DNA of 48,066 bases, taken from assembly GCA_002722955.1 (NCBI GenBank), contig PBMZ01000198.1:1-48066 (forward strand), read 5' to 3'. The stretch's first letter is position 1. The number at the start of each line of letters is the position of its first letter. Below, one piece after another: positions 18,146 through 26,673 of this stretch. Both the position numbers and the translations under genes were made by a program. A model generated the notes under the pieces. That model saw only the letters and a list, made by a program, of their open reading frames with translations. It searched no databases and was not told the DNA's origin. Source of the DNA: Planctomycetaceae bacterium. Lineage in GTDB: Bacteria > Planctomycetota > Planctomycetia > Planctomycetales > Planctomycetaceae.

Positions 18146-18892
18146 TTAGAGCTGATCGACGATTTGTGCGGCCTTTTGAACGGCTTGCATCAAGGTCGCG
18201 TATTTCTGTTTTAGTTCTGTTGGCGCGATGGCATCATTGCTGCGTCGAAGCCATAGAAGCTCCATCAACGCGTCTTTGGGCAAGCCGAATTCTGTTGACG
18301 CGGCTTCGATGATTTCGGCTTGCGACTGTGGACTCTTGCCAGTTTTAAGCTTCAAGAGCGTTTCCAGATCCGCGAAGAATGCCGCGCTGGATGTCTCCAA
18401 AGTAGCTCTCAATTCGGAAGCTCCGGTGGAGCGTTGAATGTAGAATGCTCGCAATCTGAGGTTCAAATTCTTCAATTGCTGCTCGCATCTCAGGCGTAGA
18501 TGGTCGGTCGAGATTGTCAGTGTCGACAACACGTCCTCGCCGTACAGCAAGACGTGGTGTTGTTGCATGTTGGCGAATTTGATTGGGAAAACATCCGTCG
18601 ATCTGTTCAGTTCTTCGATCGTTTGAATCATTGTCGCCAAACCGAATTCACGATTTGCTTCTCGGATTAATGGTGCGATTTTATCGAGTTCTTCGATGAA
18701 GACTTCGCGCAGAATGATGGCAACATTGACGGGACCATGGCCGATGGCGAAGCCCTCACCCCGCGCCGCGTCGCCGAACAAAACGATCGATATCAAAATG
18801 TCAGCCCAGTCGGACTTTAAACTCTCGACCAATTGCTCTAATGGCGCTTGTAAAGTTTTGGGAATCTGATCGGTGTCTGTGTGTTGACTCAT
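18146..18892 (-). CDS. Nucleotidyltransferase-fold protein, degenerate
   Basis: The 248-residue product, from the ATG at 18892, begins with a nucleotidyltransferase-like core: WADILISIVLFGDAARGEG, then GPVNVAIIL, where an active enzyme would show GS and a D-x-D pair. The glycine-serine and the aspartates are not conserved (FGDAARGE, VNVAI), so catalysis is doubtful. The rest is helical and ends in AVQKAAQIVDQL. The frame is open upstream to 19012, but that part overlaps the neighbouring hydrolase start and has no support. Its start diverges from the hydrolase gene across a 110-base shared promoter region. Its role is unknown. Confidence 0.55.
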   Translation of the reverse strand: MSQHTDTDQIPKTLQAPLEQLVESLKSDWADILISIVLFGDAARGEGFAIGHGPVNVAIILREVFIEELDKIAPLIREANREFGLATMIQTIEELNRSTDVFPIKFANMQQHHVLLYGEDVLSTLTISTDHLRLRCEQQLKNLNLRLRAFYIQRSTGASELRATLETSSAAFFADLETLLKLKTGKSPQSQAEIIEAASTEFGLPKDALMELLWLRRSNDAIAPTELKQKYATLMQAVQKAAQIVDQL

Positions 18893-19002
18893 GAATCCGC
18901 TCGGAAATGTGGCAATGGCTGGATCGATTGACAATATAGTCGAAACGTTGACACTGTCATACGGATCAACCGCTTGGACCAACAAATCAGCAAGGAACGG
19001 TA

Positions 19003-19869
19003 ATGCACGCAAAGATTCGTGGCACTCAGATTTATTTCGACATGGACGGCATCGGACTGGCTCCCGACGGTAACCGCATGGTGGAACGCCCCGTCTTATT
19101 TCTTCTCCATGGAGGCCCAGGCGGCGATCATTCGAGTTTCAAGACACAGGTGACCGCTCACCTACACCATGTAGCACAAATCGTGTACGTCGATCATCGA
19201 GGTTCCGGTCGCAGCGCGGCAGCCGATCCGTCGACTTACACTCTGGAAGACAACATCGACGATCTTGACGCATTGAGAGACTACCTTGGGCTTGAGCGAA
19301 TTTCGATCCTGGGCTCGTCATACGGCGGCATGGTGGCTCAAGGCTATGCAATTAAATACGCCGATCGAGTCGCAAACTTGGTCCTATCAGCGACGTCGCC
19401 AAGCTTTCGCTTCATGGATGAATCGAAGCAGATACTTCAAGAACGCGGCACTCCCGAACAAATCCAAGTTTGCGAGCGACTCTGGGCGGGAACCTTCGAA
19501 TCTGAAGAGCAGCTGCGCGAATACTATTCGGTGATGGGCCCAATGTACTCGCTGAAATTCGATGCCGAGACGGCAGCTGAAGGATGGAGCCGAGGAATTC
19601 GCAGTTTCGAACAACTCAACATTGGATTTGGTAGTTTTCTAAGAGAGTTTGACTACACAGACGATCTGCACAAGATCACGTGCCCGACGTTAGTCCTTGC
19701 GGGCGAACATGATTGGATCTGCCCGCCATCGCAATCGAAATTGATTGCTGAAAGAATCCCAAGATCGCATCTTAAGGTGTTCGCGAATAGTTCTCATTCG
19801 ATTGCTGTGGATGAACCGGAAGAGTTCTTTGACGCCGTTAAGGGATTCCTGACGTACGCAAACAAGTGA
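19003..19869 (+). CDS. Proline iminopeptidase-like alpha/beta hydrolase
   Basis: A cytoplasmic hydrolase, 288 residues with the full alpha/beta fold. The oxyanion motif HGGPGG lies near residue 37. The nucleophile elbow GSSYGG is near residue 104, the catalytic Asp is in AGEHDW near residue 229 and the His in NSSHSI near residue 265. HGGPGG and the DHRGSGRS stretch near residue 65 are typical of proline iminopeptidases (family S33), which remove N-terminal proline from peptides; related proteins cleave other amides. AAGGAA lies six bases before the ATG. No signal peptide is visible. Confidence 0.87.
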   Translation: MHAKIRGTQIYFDMDGIGLAPDGNRMVERPVLFLLHGGPGGDHSSFKTQVTAHLHHVAQIVYVDHRGSGRSAAADPSTYTLEDNIDDLDALRDYLGLERISILGSSYGGMVAQGYAIKYADRVANLVLSATSPSFRFMDESKQILQERGTPEQIQVCERLWAGTFESEEQLREYYSVMGPMYSLKFDAETAAEGWSRGIRSFEQLNIGFGSFLREFDYTDDLHKITCPTLVLAGEHDWICPPSQSKLIAERIPRSHLKVFANSSHSIAVDEPEEFFDAVKGFLTYANK

Positions 19870-19918
19870 ACTGTGGCTAAATGTGGGCTTCTAGTCGCCA
19901 CCAAAAGAGGACCTTGAA

Positions 19919-21109
19919 ATGAAAACGGCCAATCGAATCTCCGTCTTTCTTGTTGCTACTGTTTTCTCTTCAACGATTGCTGGCGCCGGTGAGCCAACGT
20001 TTCGAGAGCATCTGATTCGTGACGGCTACGGATACGCTTACGGCATCGCAGCGGCCGACTTGGATGGCGATGGTGATTTGGACTTAACCAGTTCCGATAC
20101 CGTCCGCGACAAACTGTTATGGTTCGAAAACGACGGCACGGGAAAGTTCACAGAGCGGCTGATCCAAGAGAACGACCCCGGCTGGTTCGAACGGCAGGTG
20201 ATTGGCGATGTTGATGGCGACGGTCACTTGGATGTCGTCGTCGTCAAGAATAACCACGGAGACATCCTCTGGTTTCGCAACAGCGGAACTCCGAAAGATG
20301 GCAAGTTGTGGAAGCGTCATATCATTATCAAGGGCACGTTGCCGGGAGCTTATGATGTTGCATTGGCCGACTTCGATAAGGACGGTGACCTAGACGTAGC
20401 GGCCTCCGGCTGGAAACGCTCACCCAAGTTTGTGTGGCTTGAAAACCCAGGACGCGAGAAACTCGATCAAACTTGGAAGTCGCACGACATTGCAACGGGG
20501 CTTGCTGAGGCGCGAGCTGTACGAGTCGCCGATCTGAACGGTGATGGAAACGTCGATTTGTTGGGAACTGACACGATGGGATCGTTGTTGGTTTGGTATC
20601 AGAACTCAGGGCAGCCCACGAAATTGCCTTGGAAGCCGAACGTCATCGACAACGAGACCAAAGGCCCGACGCATGGTGAATTCTGCGACGTAGACAAGGA
20701 TGGTGACCTGGATGTGGTGATGGCTTGTGGAATGCGGCCCGATGTGGCCGATCGAAAAGAGCATCAAGTCGCGTGGTATGAGAATGTTGGCCGAAAGAGC
20801 AACGGTACGAAATGGAAGAAGCACGAAATTGGCCGCGTGGTCGGTGCTTTCGAGTCTGCCGCCGGTGACTTGGATGCCGATGGCGATGTTGACGTTGTCG
20901 TAACGGGCTGGGATCCAGGACAAGTCGTTTGGTTCGAAAACCAAGGCGCTCGCTGGCAACGCCATCCCTTGAAAGAGACATGGATACGAGCCAACTCGAT
21001 CATCCTTGTCGACCTGAATGGAGACAAACGCCTCGATATCGCCGCCAGTGCGGAACGGGGCAGCAATGAATTCCGCTGGTGGAACAACGTAGGCAAGAAG
21101 AACCGATAA
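19919..21109 (+). CDS. Secreted FG-GAP/VCBS repeat protein
   Basis: A signal peptide (MKTANRISVFLVATVFSSTI) is followed by about 370 residues of FG-GAP repeats, which form a calcium-binding beta-propeller. Seven Asp-rich loops are visible, such as DLDGDGDLDL, DVDGDGHLDV, DFDKDGDLDV and DLDADGDVDV, each followed by a VWFEN or LWFRN strand. Such proteins are plentiful in planctomycetes, exported or surface bound, and probably bind polysaccharide or protein; no catalytic domain is present. The gene is co-oriented with the hydrolase 50 bases upstream, with AGGA before the start. A hairpin terminator follows at 21114. Confidence 0.85.
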   Translation: MKTANRISVFLVATVFSSTIAGAGEPTFREHLIRDGYGYAYGIAAADLDGDGDLDLTSSDTVRDKLLWFENDGTGKFTERLIQENDPGWFERQVIGDVDGDGHLDVVVVKNNHGDILWFRNSGTPKDGKLWKRHIIIKGTLPGAYDVALADFDKDGDLDVAASGWKRSPKFVWLENPGREKLDQTWKSHDIATGLAEARAVRVADLNGDGNVDLLGTDTMGSLLVWYQNSGQPTKLPWKPNVIDNETKGPTHGEFCDVDKDGDLDVVMACGMRPDVADRKEHQVAWYENVGRKSNGTKWKKHEIGRVVGAFESAAGDLDADGDVDVVVTGWDPGQVVWFENQGARWQRHPLKETWIRANSIILVDLNGDKRLDIAASAERGSNEFRWWNNVGKKNR

Positions 21110-21113
21110 AGAA

Positions 21114-21146
21114 AGAAGCCCGGATTTTTTGAAAAGCCGGGCTTCT
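21114..21146. terminator. Bidirectional terminator hairpin
   Basis: AGAAGCCCGG and CCGGGCTTCT form a perfect stem with an A/T-rich centre, between the convergent FG-GAP gene and the giant membrane protein gene. It is almost identical to the hairpin at 3635-3667. Confidence 0.8.
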
Positions 21147-21154
21147 AAATACTC

Positions 21155-24100
21155 TTACTTGCCAGCCTTTTTTCGCTTCGAAAGACTCTTCGTGAAGGTC
21201 TTGTAAGCATCGCGATACTCGTTTGCGACAGGCAATCGTCGCGGGCCGACTCCGTTGATTTCGCGTTTGTTGGTAACGCTGTCGTTTCGTCGAGCACTGG
21301 GAGAATCCAGCTTCAAGCTCTTCAAAGTTTCCTCGAACTGACGTTGCTGAATCTTTGATGCTTCGTTGTTCGTATCTGGCTTTTGAAGTTGTCGCTGCAT
21401 TCGTTTCGTGAAGCGTTTCATTTGATCTTCGGTCCAGCCAAGCTCTTTGAGTAACTCGGGATCAACGTCGCCACGTTTCAGTTGATCTTGCAAATTCTTC
21501 AGCATCAAGTCTGTGGCCTTCTTCTTGTTTTGCAAGTTCGGTGCTTCACCTTCACCGCTGGGAGAGCCACTCTCGCCTTCGCCGGGTTCACCATCCGCCT
21601 TGTTGCCTTGGTCGGATCCGCCGCCGCGAGTCTCCTTGCCTTTTCCTTCCGTTTTGCCATCACCGTCGGGCAAACTCGGCAGGTCACCGTCTTTTTGCTC
21701 CTCTTTGCCGCCGCTCGCACCAGCACCTTCGTTTCCGCTGGGACTGGATTCGCTTGGCGAGCCGCCACTTGAATCCTTGCTGTTGCCGTCGCTTCCCTTC
21801 TTGCCTTCACCATTCGATTCTTCGTTGCTGGGACTACCTTCGCCTTTGCCCTTGTTTTCACTGGGCTTGCTCGATTGCTGGGCATCACCGGGCTTATCGG
21901 TCTTGTCGCCAGCGCCTTCCTTTTGGCTTCCCTTGTTTCCCTGATCGGAAGCCTTGCTTTGGCCGCCGTCTCCGCCTTCGGATTGCTTGGCCTTCTGCTT
22001 CTTCGGTTCGCCTTTCAAAGGATCATTGCCAGCGTCTTGCTGGTCTTGTTTGGACGAGGACTTTTGACTGTCTTTCTTTCCCGGTTCGTTGGTTTTCTGA
22101 TCCGGATTTTCGTCCTGATTCGCGACCTTGTTTTCTTTCTTCGGATCGGCCTTATCTGGATTTTGACTCGAGTTGCCGTCGGCTTTGTCCGGATTTGGAT
22201 TTTTCTCGGGAGGTTCATTCGACGGCTTCGTTTTGGGATCGGCTCCGTCTTTTCGCTTTACGTCTTCGTTCGCTTTGGCTTTCGCGTCAGGATCATCCTC
22301 GGGAGTTGCCTCGCCTTTTTCCGTACCGTCAGCCGTGCCCTTCTTGGCGTTGGGATCGTCCTCGGTTTGTTTCTTCTCACCATCAAGCGGCTTGTTGGTT
22401 TGATCGCCGTCTTTGGCCTTTGGCTTTGATTGTTCGCCGCTTTCACCTTTACCTTCTTGCGTTTCCTCGGCTTCTTCCTTGCCGCCTTCGGTCGAATCAC
22501 CTTGTTGACCGCCGGTCTTGCCAGGCTTTTCGTTATCCTTCGGATTGCCGTCTTCCTGAGGCTTTTCCTCTTGATTGCTTTTGTTCGGATCCGTCCCTGG
22601 GTTCTCTTGCGGGTTCGCATCATCCGAGCCCTTCGGATCCTTCGAATCAGGCTTTTGGCTATCTGGCTTTTTGGAATCTTGATTTGTTGATGGCGACCCT
22701 TTCGACTCGGACTTTTCGTTCGAGTTATTCATCGGGTCACCCTTTTCGTTCATCGGATCACCCTCGTTCGGCTTGGAGGGATCCGGCTCCGAGCCGTTCG
22801 GGTTTTGCTCCGAAGGCGTGTTCGGTTTGTTTGCGGGATCCGTCGAGTCCGCGGGTTTCTCTCCCGGCTTCTCGCCTGGCTGCGAGTTGTTCGAATTTGA
22901 GTCGTTGTCTTGTGGGTCGTTTGGCTTGTTGTCACCAGGTTCGCCAGGTTGCTTGTTCTTGTCTGACTGTTCGGTGTTGTTGTTATCCGGATTCGATTTG
23001 TTTTGATTCGAATCTTGTTGCTTGTTTTCTTCTTCTTGACGTTTGCGTTCGCGGTCAAGCAACTTTTGCAAGACCTCGGCATCGTCTTCGCCATCGGGAC
23101 TTAGCGGCTCGTCATTGGCTTCACCCTCGCCGGTTTTCGAGTTGGGCTGATCACCACTTTCCTGTTTTCCGTCCTGATTGTTGCTGCCATCGGGATCGCC
23201 ACTTTGATCTGGCTGGCCGCTGTTTCCGGGCTCGTCAGACGGATCGCCTTCTTGTGGTTTCTCCTCAGAGTTTTCAGTATCTTGCGGTTGTTGGGGATTC
23301 TCTTCCGAGTTCCCCTTTTGCGACTCCGGAGTCTCGTCAGTTGTTTCCTGCGGCTCGGATTCTTCGTCCTTTTGCTGTTCTTCCAGAGCTTTCTCTAACT
23401 CTTCATCCTGTCGTTGCTTCTCTTCTTCAAGCTGCTTTTCAGCTTCCTCATTCGAGACTGGGTCGCCGATCTTGATGTTCAATCGCGGCGTCGGTCGTCG
23501 GTTCGACTGAGGTTCACGGTTGTCGCGAGCCTCGAACCAATACGTCAGCACATCGTCCTTCTGAAGATTGAAGGGGCGCAATTCCAACTCGACCCGACCG
23601 ATGATGCTGGACTGCTCACCGCGAAAGACATCACGGGTATCGAGCTTTTCGCCATCTTTCTCGATAACCAAATCGACGCGATCCAGCATGAAGTCAGGAT
23701 CACGTGCTTGAAACATCATGGGGACGGTGGCATTCGCTGGTCGAGTGATGTCACCGCGCGGGTCGATCATTGAGATCTCTGGCGGCAAGTCTGGGCGGAT
23801 GGCAATCTTATAGAGTCCTGGATCCGGATTGGTGTGCCCACGCTCGCTCTTGCACTGCAAATGATAGAAGTGTGGGTAAGTGCCGTCTTCGAGAATCTCG
23901 GGACGCCACTTGATGGTGATCTCTGTGCCGTTGATTTGGTCCGACGGAATTGTTCGCTCGCTAATCATGCGGGCGCGGTCATCCGATTCGAACGTCATCA
24001 TCTTGACGTTGGCAAGCGGCATGTTGGCAGTAGCACGAATCGTGACGGCAGTTCCTTCCAGCACATCGATGTTACCACCCTTGACGATCGTGTTTTCAAT

Positions 24101-25075
24101 CTTCGTGTAAGCAGGAAACTCGTAGTAAACCTCGTCGACTTCAACAGACGGTGGTTGGATGACGGCAACATTGTACTCTTCACTGACGGCATCACCGGCT
24201 TCGATGTGATACGTAAAGTCTTGTAACACGCCGACGCCATTTTCGCCGCTAAGAATGCACTGAAACTCGTGAAGCCCCGAAGACTCCAGCTCTCTCATCT
24301 CAACACGTTCATCAACGTAGCCACGATCGGCCGTCGTATAAACTAGTGCGACGCTTTCGGGGATGACGTCCTGCAAGATCACCGAAACTTTGACATGCGT
24401 TCGGGCAAGGACCTCGGTCGACCCCGGTTTGACTTCGATGATTGTTGTGCTGGTCGATACCGATGCTTCCGATGTCGGAAAGATCGCACGCATCACCGAC
24501 GCCGAAATCTTCTTCGGAGAGAGTACTGTGTAGAGACACGAGATCACGACGATCGCCAACAAGATATATGCCATTCTCATCAGCGGCCGACGATCGACAG
24601 CCGAATCGATGTCAACGTTGGTCAATGTTTGGGCTGCGTGCTTCTCGACCGAGTTCAAGATGGCTGGCGGGATCTCTCGACCAGAATTCCGCAAGTCGAC
24701 CAAGTTGATCAAGTTGCTGTCTAGCTCTGGCGACGACTCTTCCAAAACCTTCGCGGCGAAGAGGCTGTTGACCTTACGAATCGACGGGATGATGACTCGC
24801 CAAGCGATGCATGACAGGCAACCTAGCGAGATGATCGATAGCATGATCGCGCGAAACATCGCGCTGAATCCGCTGCTGATGACCCAATGCTCGAAGACTA
24901 CGAAGGTCAGCAGGTAGCCGAAGACGACGCAAAAGACTCCCGTGACGGTCGTCAAGATGTCGGTGGACTTGATCGTCGCACGCGTCTTGGATATCTGATA
25001 ATCCACGTATTCGTCAAAACTGGCGTACTTGCGTTTTGACGGTTTTTCCGTTCGTGCTGTGTCTGCAGTGGCCAT
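21155..25075 (-). CDS. DUF4175-like membrane protein with giant low-complexity tail
   Basis: A 1306-residue protein from the ATG at 25075 (MATADTARTEKPSKRKYASF). Three hydrophobic segments lie within residues 40-180 (ILTTVTGVFCVVFGYLLTF; MLSIISLGCLSCIAWRV; MAYILLAIVVISCLYTV). Residues of about 200-500 resemble Ig-like domains (for example YEFPAYTKIENTIVKGG), as in DUF4175 proteins of planctomycetes. From about 530 to 1190 the sequence is nearly all Asn, Gly, Asp, Glu, Lys, Pro, Ser and Gln, after a coiled-coil stretch (EKQLEEEKQRQDEELEKALE). The end (LKELGWTEDQMKRFTKRM) is a compact helical domain. Family function is unknown; regulatory and cell-envelope roles have been suggested. The opposite strand is open for long stretches only because of codon bias. 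Confidence 0.75.
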   Translation of the reverse strand: MATADTARTEKPSKRKYASFDEYVDYQISKTRATIKSTDILTTVTGVFCVVFGYLLTFVVFEHWVISSGFSAMFRAIMLSIISLGCLSCIAWRVIIPSIRKVNSLFAAKVLEESSPELDSNLINLVDLRNSGREIPPAILNSVEKHAAQTLTNVDIDSAVDRRPLMRMAYILLAIVVISCLYTVLSPKKISASVMRAIFPTSEASVSTSTTIIEVKPGSTEVLARTHVKVSVILQDVIPESVALVYTTADRGYVDERVEMRELESSGLHEFQCILSGENGVGVLQDFTYHIEAGDAVSEEYNVAVIQPPSVEVDEVYYEFPAYTKIENTIVKGGNIDVLEGTAVTIRATANMPLANVKMMTFESDDRARMISERTIPSDQINGTEITIKWRPEILEDGTYPHFYHLQCKSERGHTNPDPGLYKIAIRPDLPPEISMIDPRGDITRPANATVPMMFQARDPDFMLDRVDLVIEKDGEKLDTRDVFRGEQSSIIGRVELELRPFNLQKDDVLTYWFEARDNREPQSNRRPTPRLNIKIGDPVSNEEAEKQLEEEKQRQDEELEKALEEQQKDEESEPQETTDETPESQKGNSEENPQQPQDTENSEEKPQEGDPSDEPGNSGQPDQSGDPDGSNNQDGKQESGDQPNSKTGEGEANDEPLSPDGEDDAEVLQKLLDRERKRQEEENKQQDSNQNKSNPDNNNTEQSDKNKQPGEPGDNKPNDPQDNDSNSNNSQPGEKPGEKPADSTDPANKPNTPSEQNPNGSEPDPSKPNEGDPMNEKGDPMNNSNEKSESKGSPSTNQDSKKPDSQKPDSKDPKGSDDANPQENPGTDPNKSNQEEKPQEDGNPKDNEKPGKTGGQQGDSTEGGKEEAEETQEGKGESGEQSKPKAKDGDQTNKPLDGEKKQTEDDPNAKKGTADGTEKGEATPEDDPDAKAKANEDVKRKDGADPKTKPSNEPPEKNPNPDKADGNSSQNPDKADPKKENKVANQDENPDQKTNEPGKKDSQKSSSKQDQQDAGNDPLKGEPKKQKAKQSEGGDGGQSKASDQGNKGSQKEGAGDKTDKPGDAQQSSKPSENKGKGEGSPSNEESNGEGKKGSDGNSKDSSGGSPSESSPSGNEGAGASGGKEEQKDGDLPSLPDGDGKTEGKGKETRGGGSDQGNKADGEPGEGESGSPSGEGEAPNLQNKKKATDLMLKNLQDQLKRGDVDPELLKELGWTEDQMKRFTKRMQRQLQKPDTNNEASKIQQRQFEETLKSLKLDSPSARRNDSVTNKREINGVGPRRLPVANEYRDAYKTFTKSLSKRKKAGK

Positions 25076-25591
25076 CACGGTACCCTTTGCAAGCGGGGAG
25101 CTTGTGGATGACAAGATTTGTGGCAATTCGGCTGCCAACGAGTGATACGGCGCGCAACCCAACCGCCATTTGGATCACCACAATCATATCATAATCGGAG
25201 CGTTTGACGACAAGTCTCTTCTCTACAAAGCTAAGGACTGCGGAATCTGGCAAATTGCCGAAAAGTTTGGCGAAATCACCGGTTTTCGTGATTACCTGGG
25301 ACTCGTGCTGCGAGACGCTTTTTATTTGGCCCAAGATGCACCGGAGTGGACACTTCTGCGGATAAGACGAATAGGGACAACGACAAAGGATTGTTTAACC
25401 CATAGCCACAGGAGAGGAGCATGCTGAAAGACCTCGCCTGCGGCTTTTGATGTTGCGTTTTGTCACTCAACGGCTGTTTTAGCCTTTGATTTCCGAGTTC
25501 CCCACGAATTCAGGACGACCACGAATTTGTTTACGATAATTCGTGGTCGTCCTGAATTCGTGGGGAACTATTTCCTAAGACGGGCATAACC
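25076..25591. repeat. Intergenic region with REP-like copy D and 31-bp perfect palindrome
   Basis: No gene was recognised. At 25393-25449 lies a degenerate copy of the REP-like family (GTTTAACCCATAGCC ... CTCGCCTGCGGC). At 25497-25568 a perfect 31-base inverted repeat has arms beginning GTTCCCCACGAATTCAGGAC and a ten-base loop. A 28-base version of the same palindrome is at 30691-30753. The palindrome lies 23 bases before the start of the next gene and would form a very stable hairpin in its leader. Confidence 0.75.
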
Positions 25592-26479
25592 ATGACGTGC
25601 AAACTGCTTCCGCCCACCGTGATTGCGTGTCTCATCGTGGCGACAAACGTTGCGGTTGGTCAGACTCAACATGTCGTCACCAAACTGCCGCAAGAATTGA
25701 AACTGGACGAGTTCTACAAGAAGCACGTTAACGTCGGTGGGTACAGAATCCTCAGCTCCGAGAAAGTCTCGGACTACGCATTGCTGGAAGCGGCTCATTT
25801 GATCGAGCGGATGTTGCACAAGCGACCGGACATCTTGAAGGCCCTCGCCAAGTCAGGCTCTCGAATGACCGTCATGGCTTATAACGAATACACGACGGAC
25901 GTTCCGGAACACTCGAAACTTGGCAGTCGCAAGGGCGGCCGATCGGCTGATTGGTGGGACCGACGTGCTCGAGGATTGGGTGGTAGCGAAACGGATCCGG
26001 TCGCCAGTTGTGGCGAGGAGAACTTGCTGTGCTTCCCCGGCGATCCTTATTACAAGGAAAACCTGTTGATTCACGAGTTCGCTCACACAATCCATCTGCG
26101 TGGAGTCATCCGTGTCGATCCAACGTTTAATGAAAGACTAAAGAAAACGTGGGATCAAGCCATGAAACAAGGCTTGTGGAAGGACAAGTACGCGTCGAGC
26201 AACCCGGCCGAGTACTTCGCCGAGGGCGTTCAGTCTTGGTTCAACAACAACCGCGAAAATGATCACGATCACAACCATGTGAACACTCGCAAGGAATTGA
26301 TCGAGTACGATCCAGGTCTTGCCGAATTAGTGAAAGAGGTGTTTCGGGACACCGAATTCAAATATGTCCGCCCGCCTGAACGCAAAGCTCAAGCTCATCT
26401 GAAGGGTTACGACTACAGTAAATCTCCAAAATTCGAATGGCCCGAACGACTGAAGAAGATTGATCCGCGGAAGAAGTGA
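25592..26479 (+). CDS. Secreted HExxH metallopeptidase-like protein
   Basis: The 295-residue protein has a signal peptide (VIACLIVATNVAVG). The zinc-site motif HEFAH is at residues 161-165, and NPAEYFAEG near residue 208 supplies a likely third ligand (Glu), the arrangement of gluzincins such as the lethal-factor-like clan. Two cysteines in SCGEENLLCF just before the motif may form a disulfide. The tail (RPPERKAQAHLKGYDYSK) is basic. I infer a secreted zinc peptidase; the substrate is unknown. It precedes the cytochrome/DUF1549 pair on the same strand, with a repeat between. Confidence 0.65.
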   Translation: MTCKLLPPTVIACLIVATNVAVGQTQHVVTKLPQELKLDEFYKKHVNVGGYRILSSEKVSDYALLEAAHLIERMLHKRPDILKALAKSGSRMTVMAYNEYTTDVPEHSKLGSRKGGRSADWWDRRARGLGGSETDPVASCGEENLLCFPGDPYYKENLLIHEFAHTIHLRGVIRVDPTFNERLKKTWDQAMKQGLWKDKYASSNPAEYFAEGVQSWFNNNRENDHDHNHVNTRKELIEYDPGLAELVKEVFRDTEFKYVRPPERKAQAHLKGYDYSKSPKFEWPERLKKIDPRKK

Positions 26480-26542
26480 ATCCGCTTCGCATGCGAAAAG
26501 GCAGACATCGCGGGGCATCGAAGTTAAGATAGATGTTGAAAC

Positions 26543-26637
26543 GAATAGCGATTGCTGAATGTTGATTTTTGATATCAGAAGCTCGACTCCTGATTCTTCC
26601 TTCACTTCTCAAATCAACAATCATCAATCGCGATTCA
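26543..26637. repeat. Imperfect inverted repeat, family 4, second copy
   Basis: GAATAGCGATTGCTGAATG and the opposing AATCATCAATCGCGATTC are related to the arms at 16559-16675. It lies in the gap before the PSCyt1 gene. Confidence 0.55.
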
Positions 26638-26673
26638 AGCACGGCCCTTTCAATTCCATCGTCTCGATAACTT

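Noticed and set aside
21541..23475. 644-codon open frame on the plus strand opposite the DUF4175-like gene
   Set aside because: Its text is Arg/Leu/Pro/Cys-rich nonsense produced by the low-complexity coding strand; no start signal and no domain.
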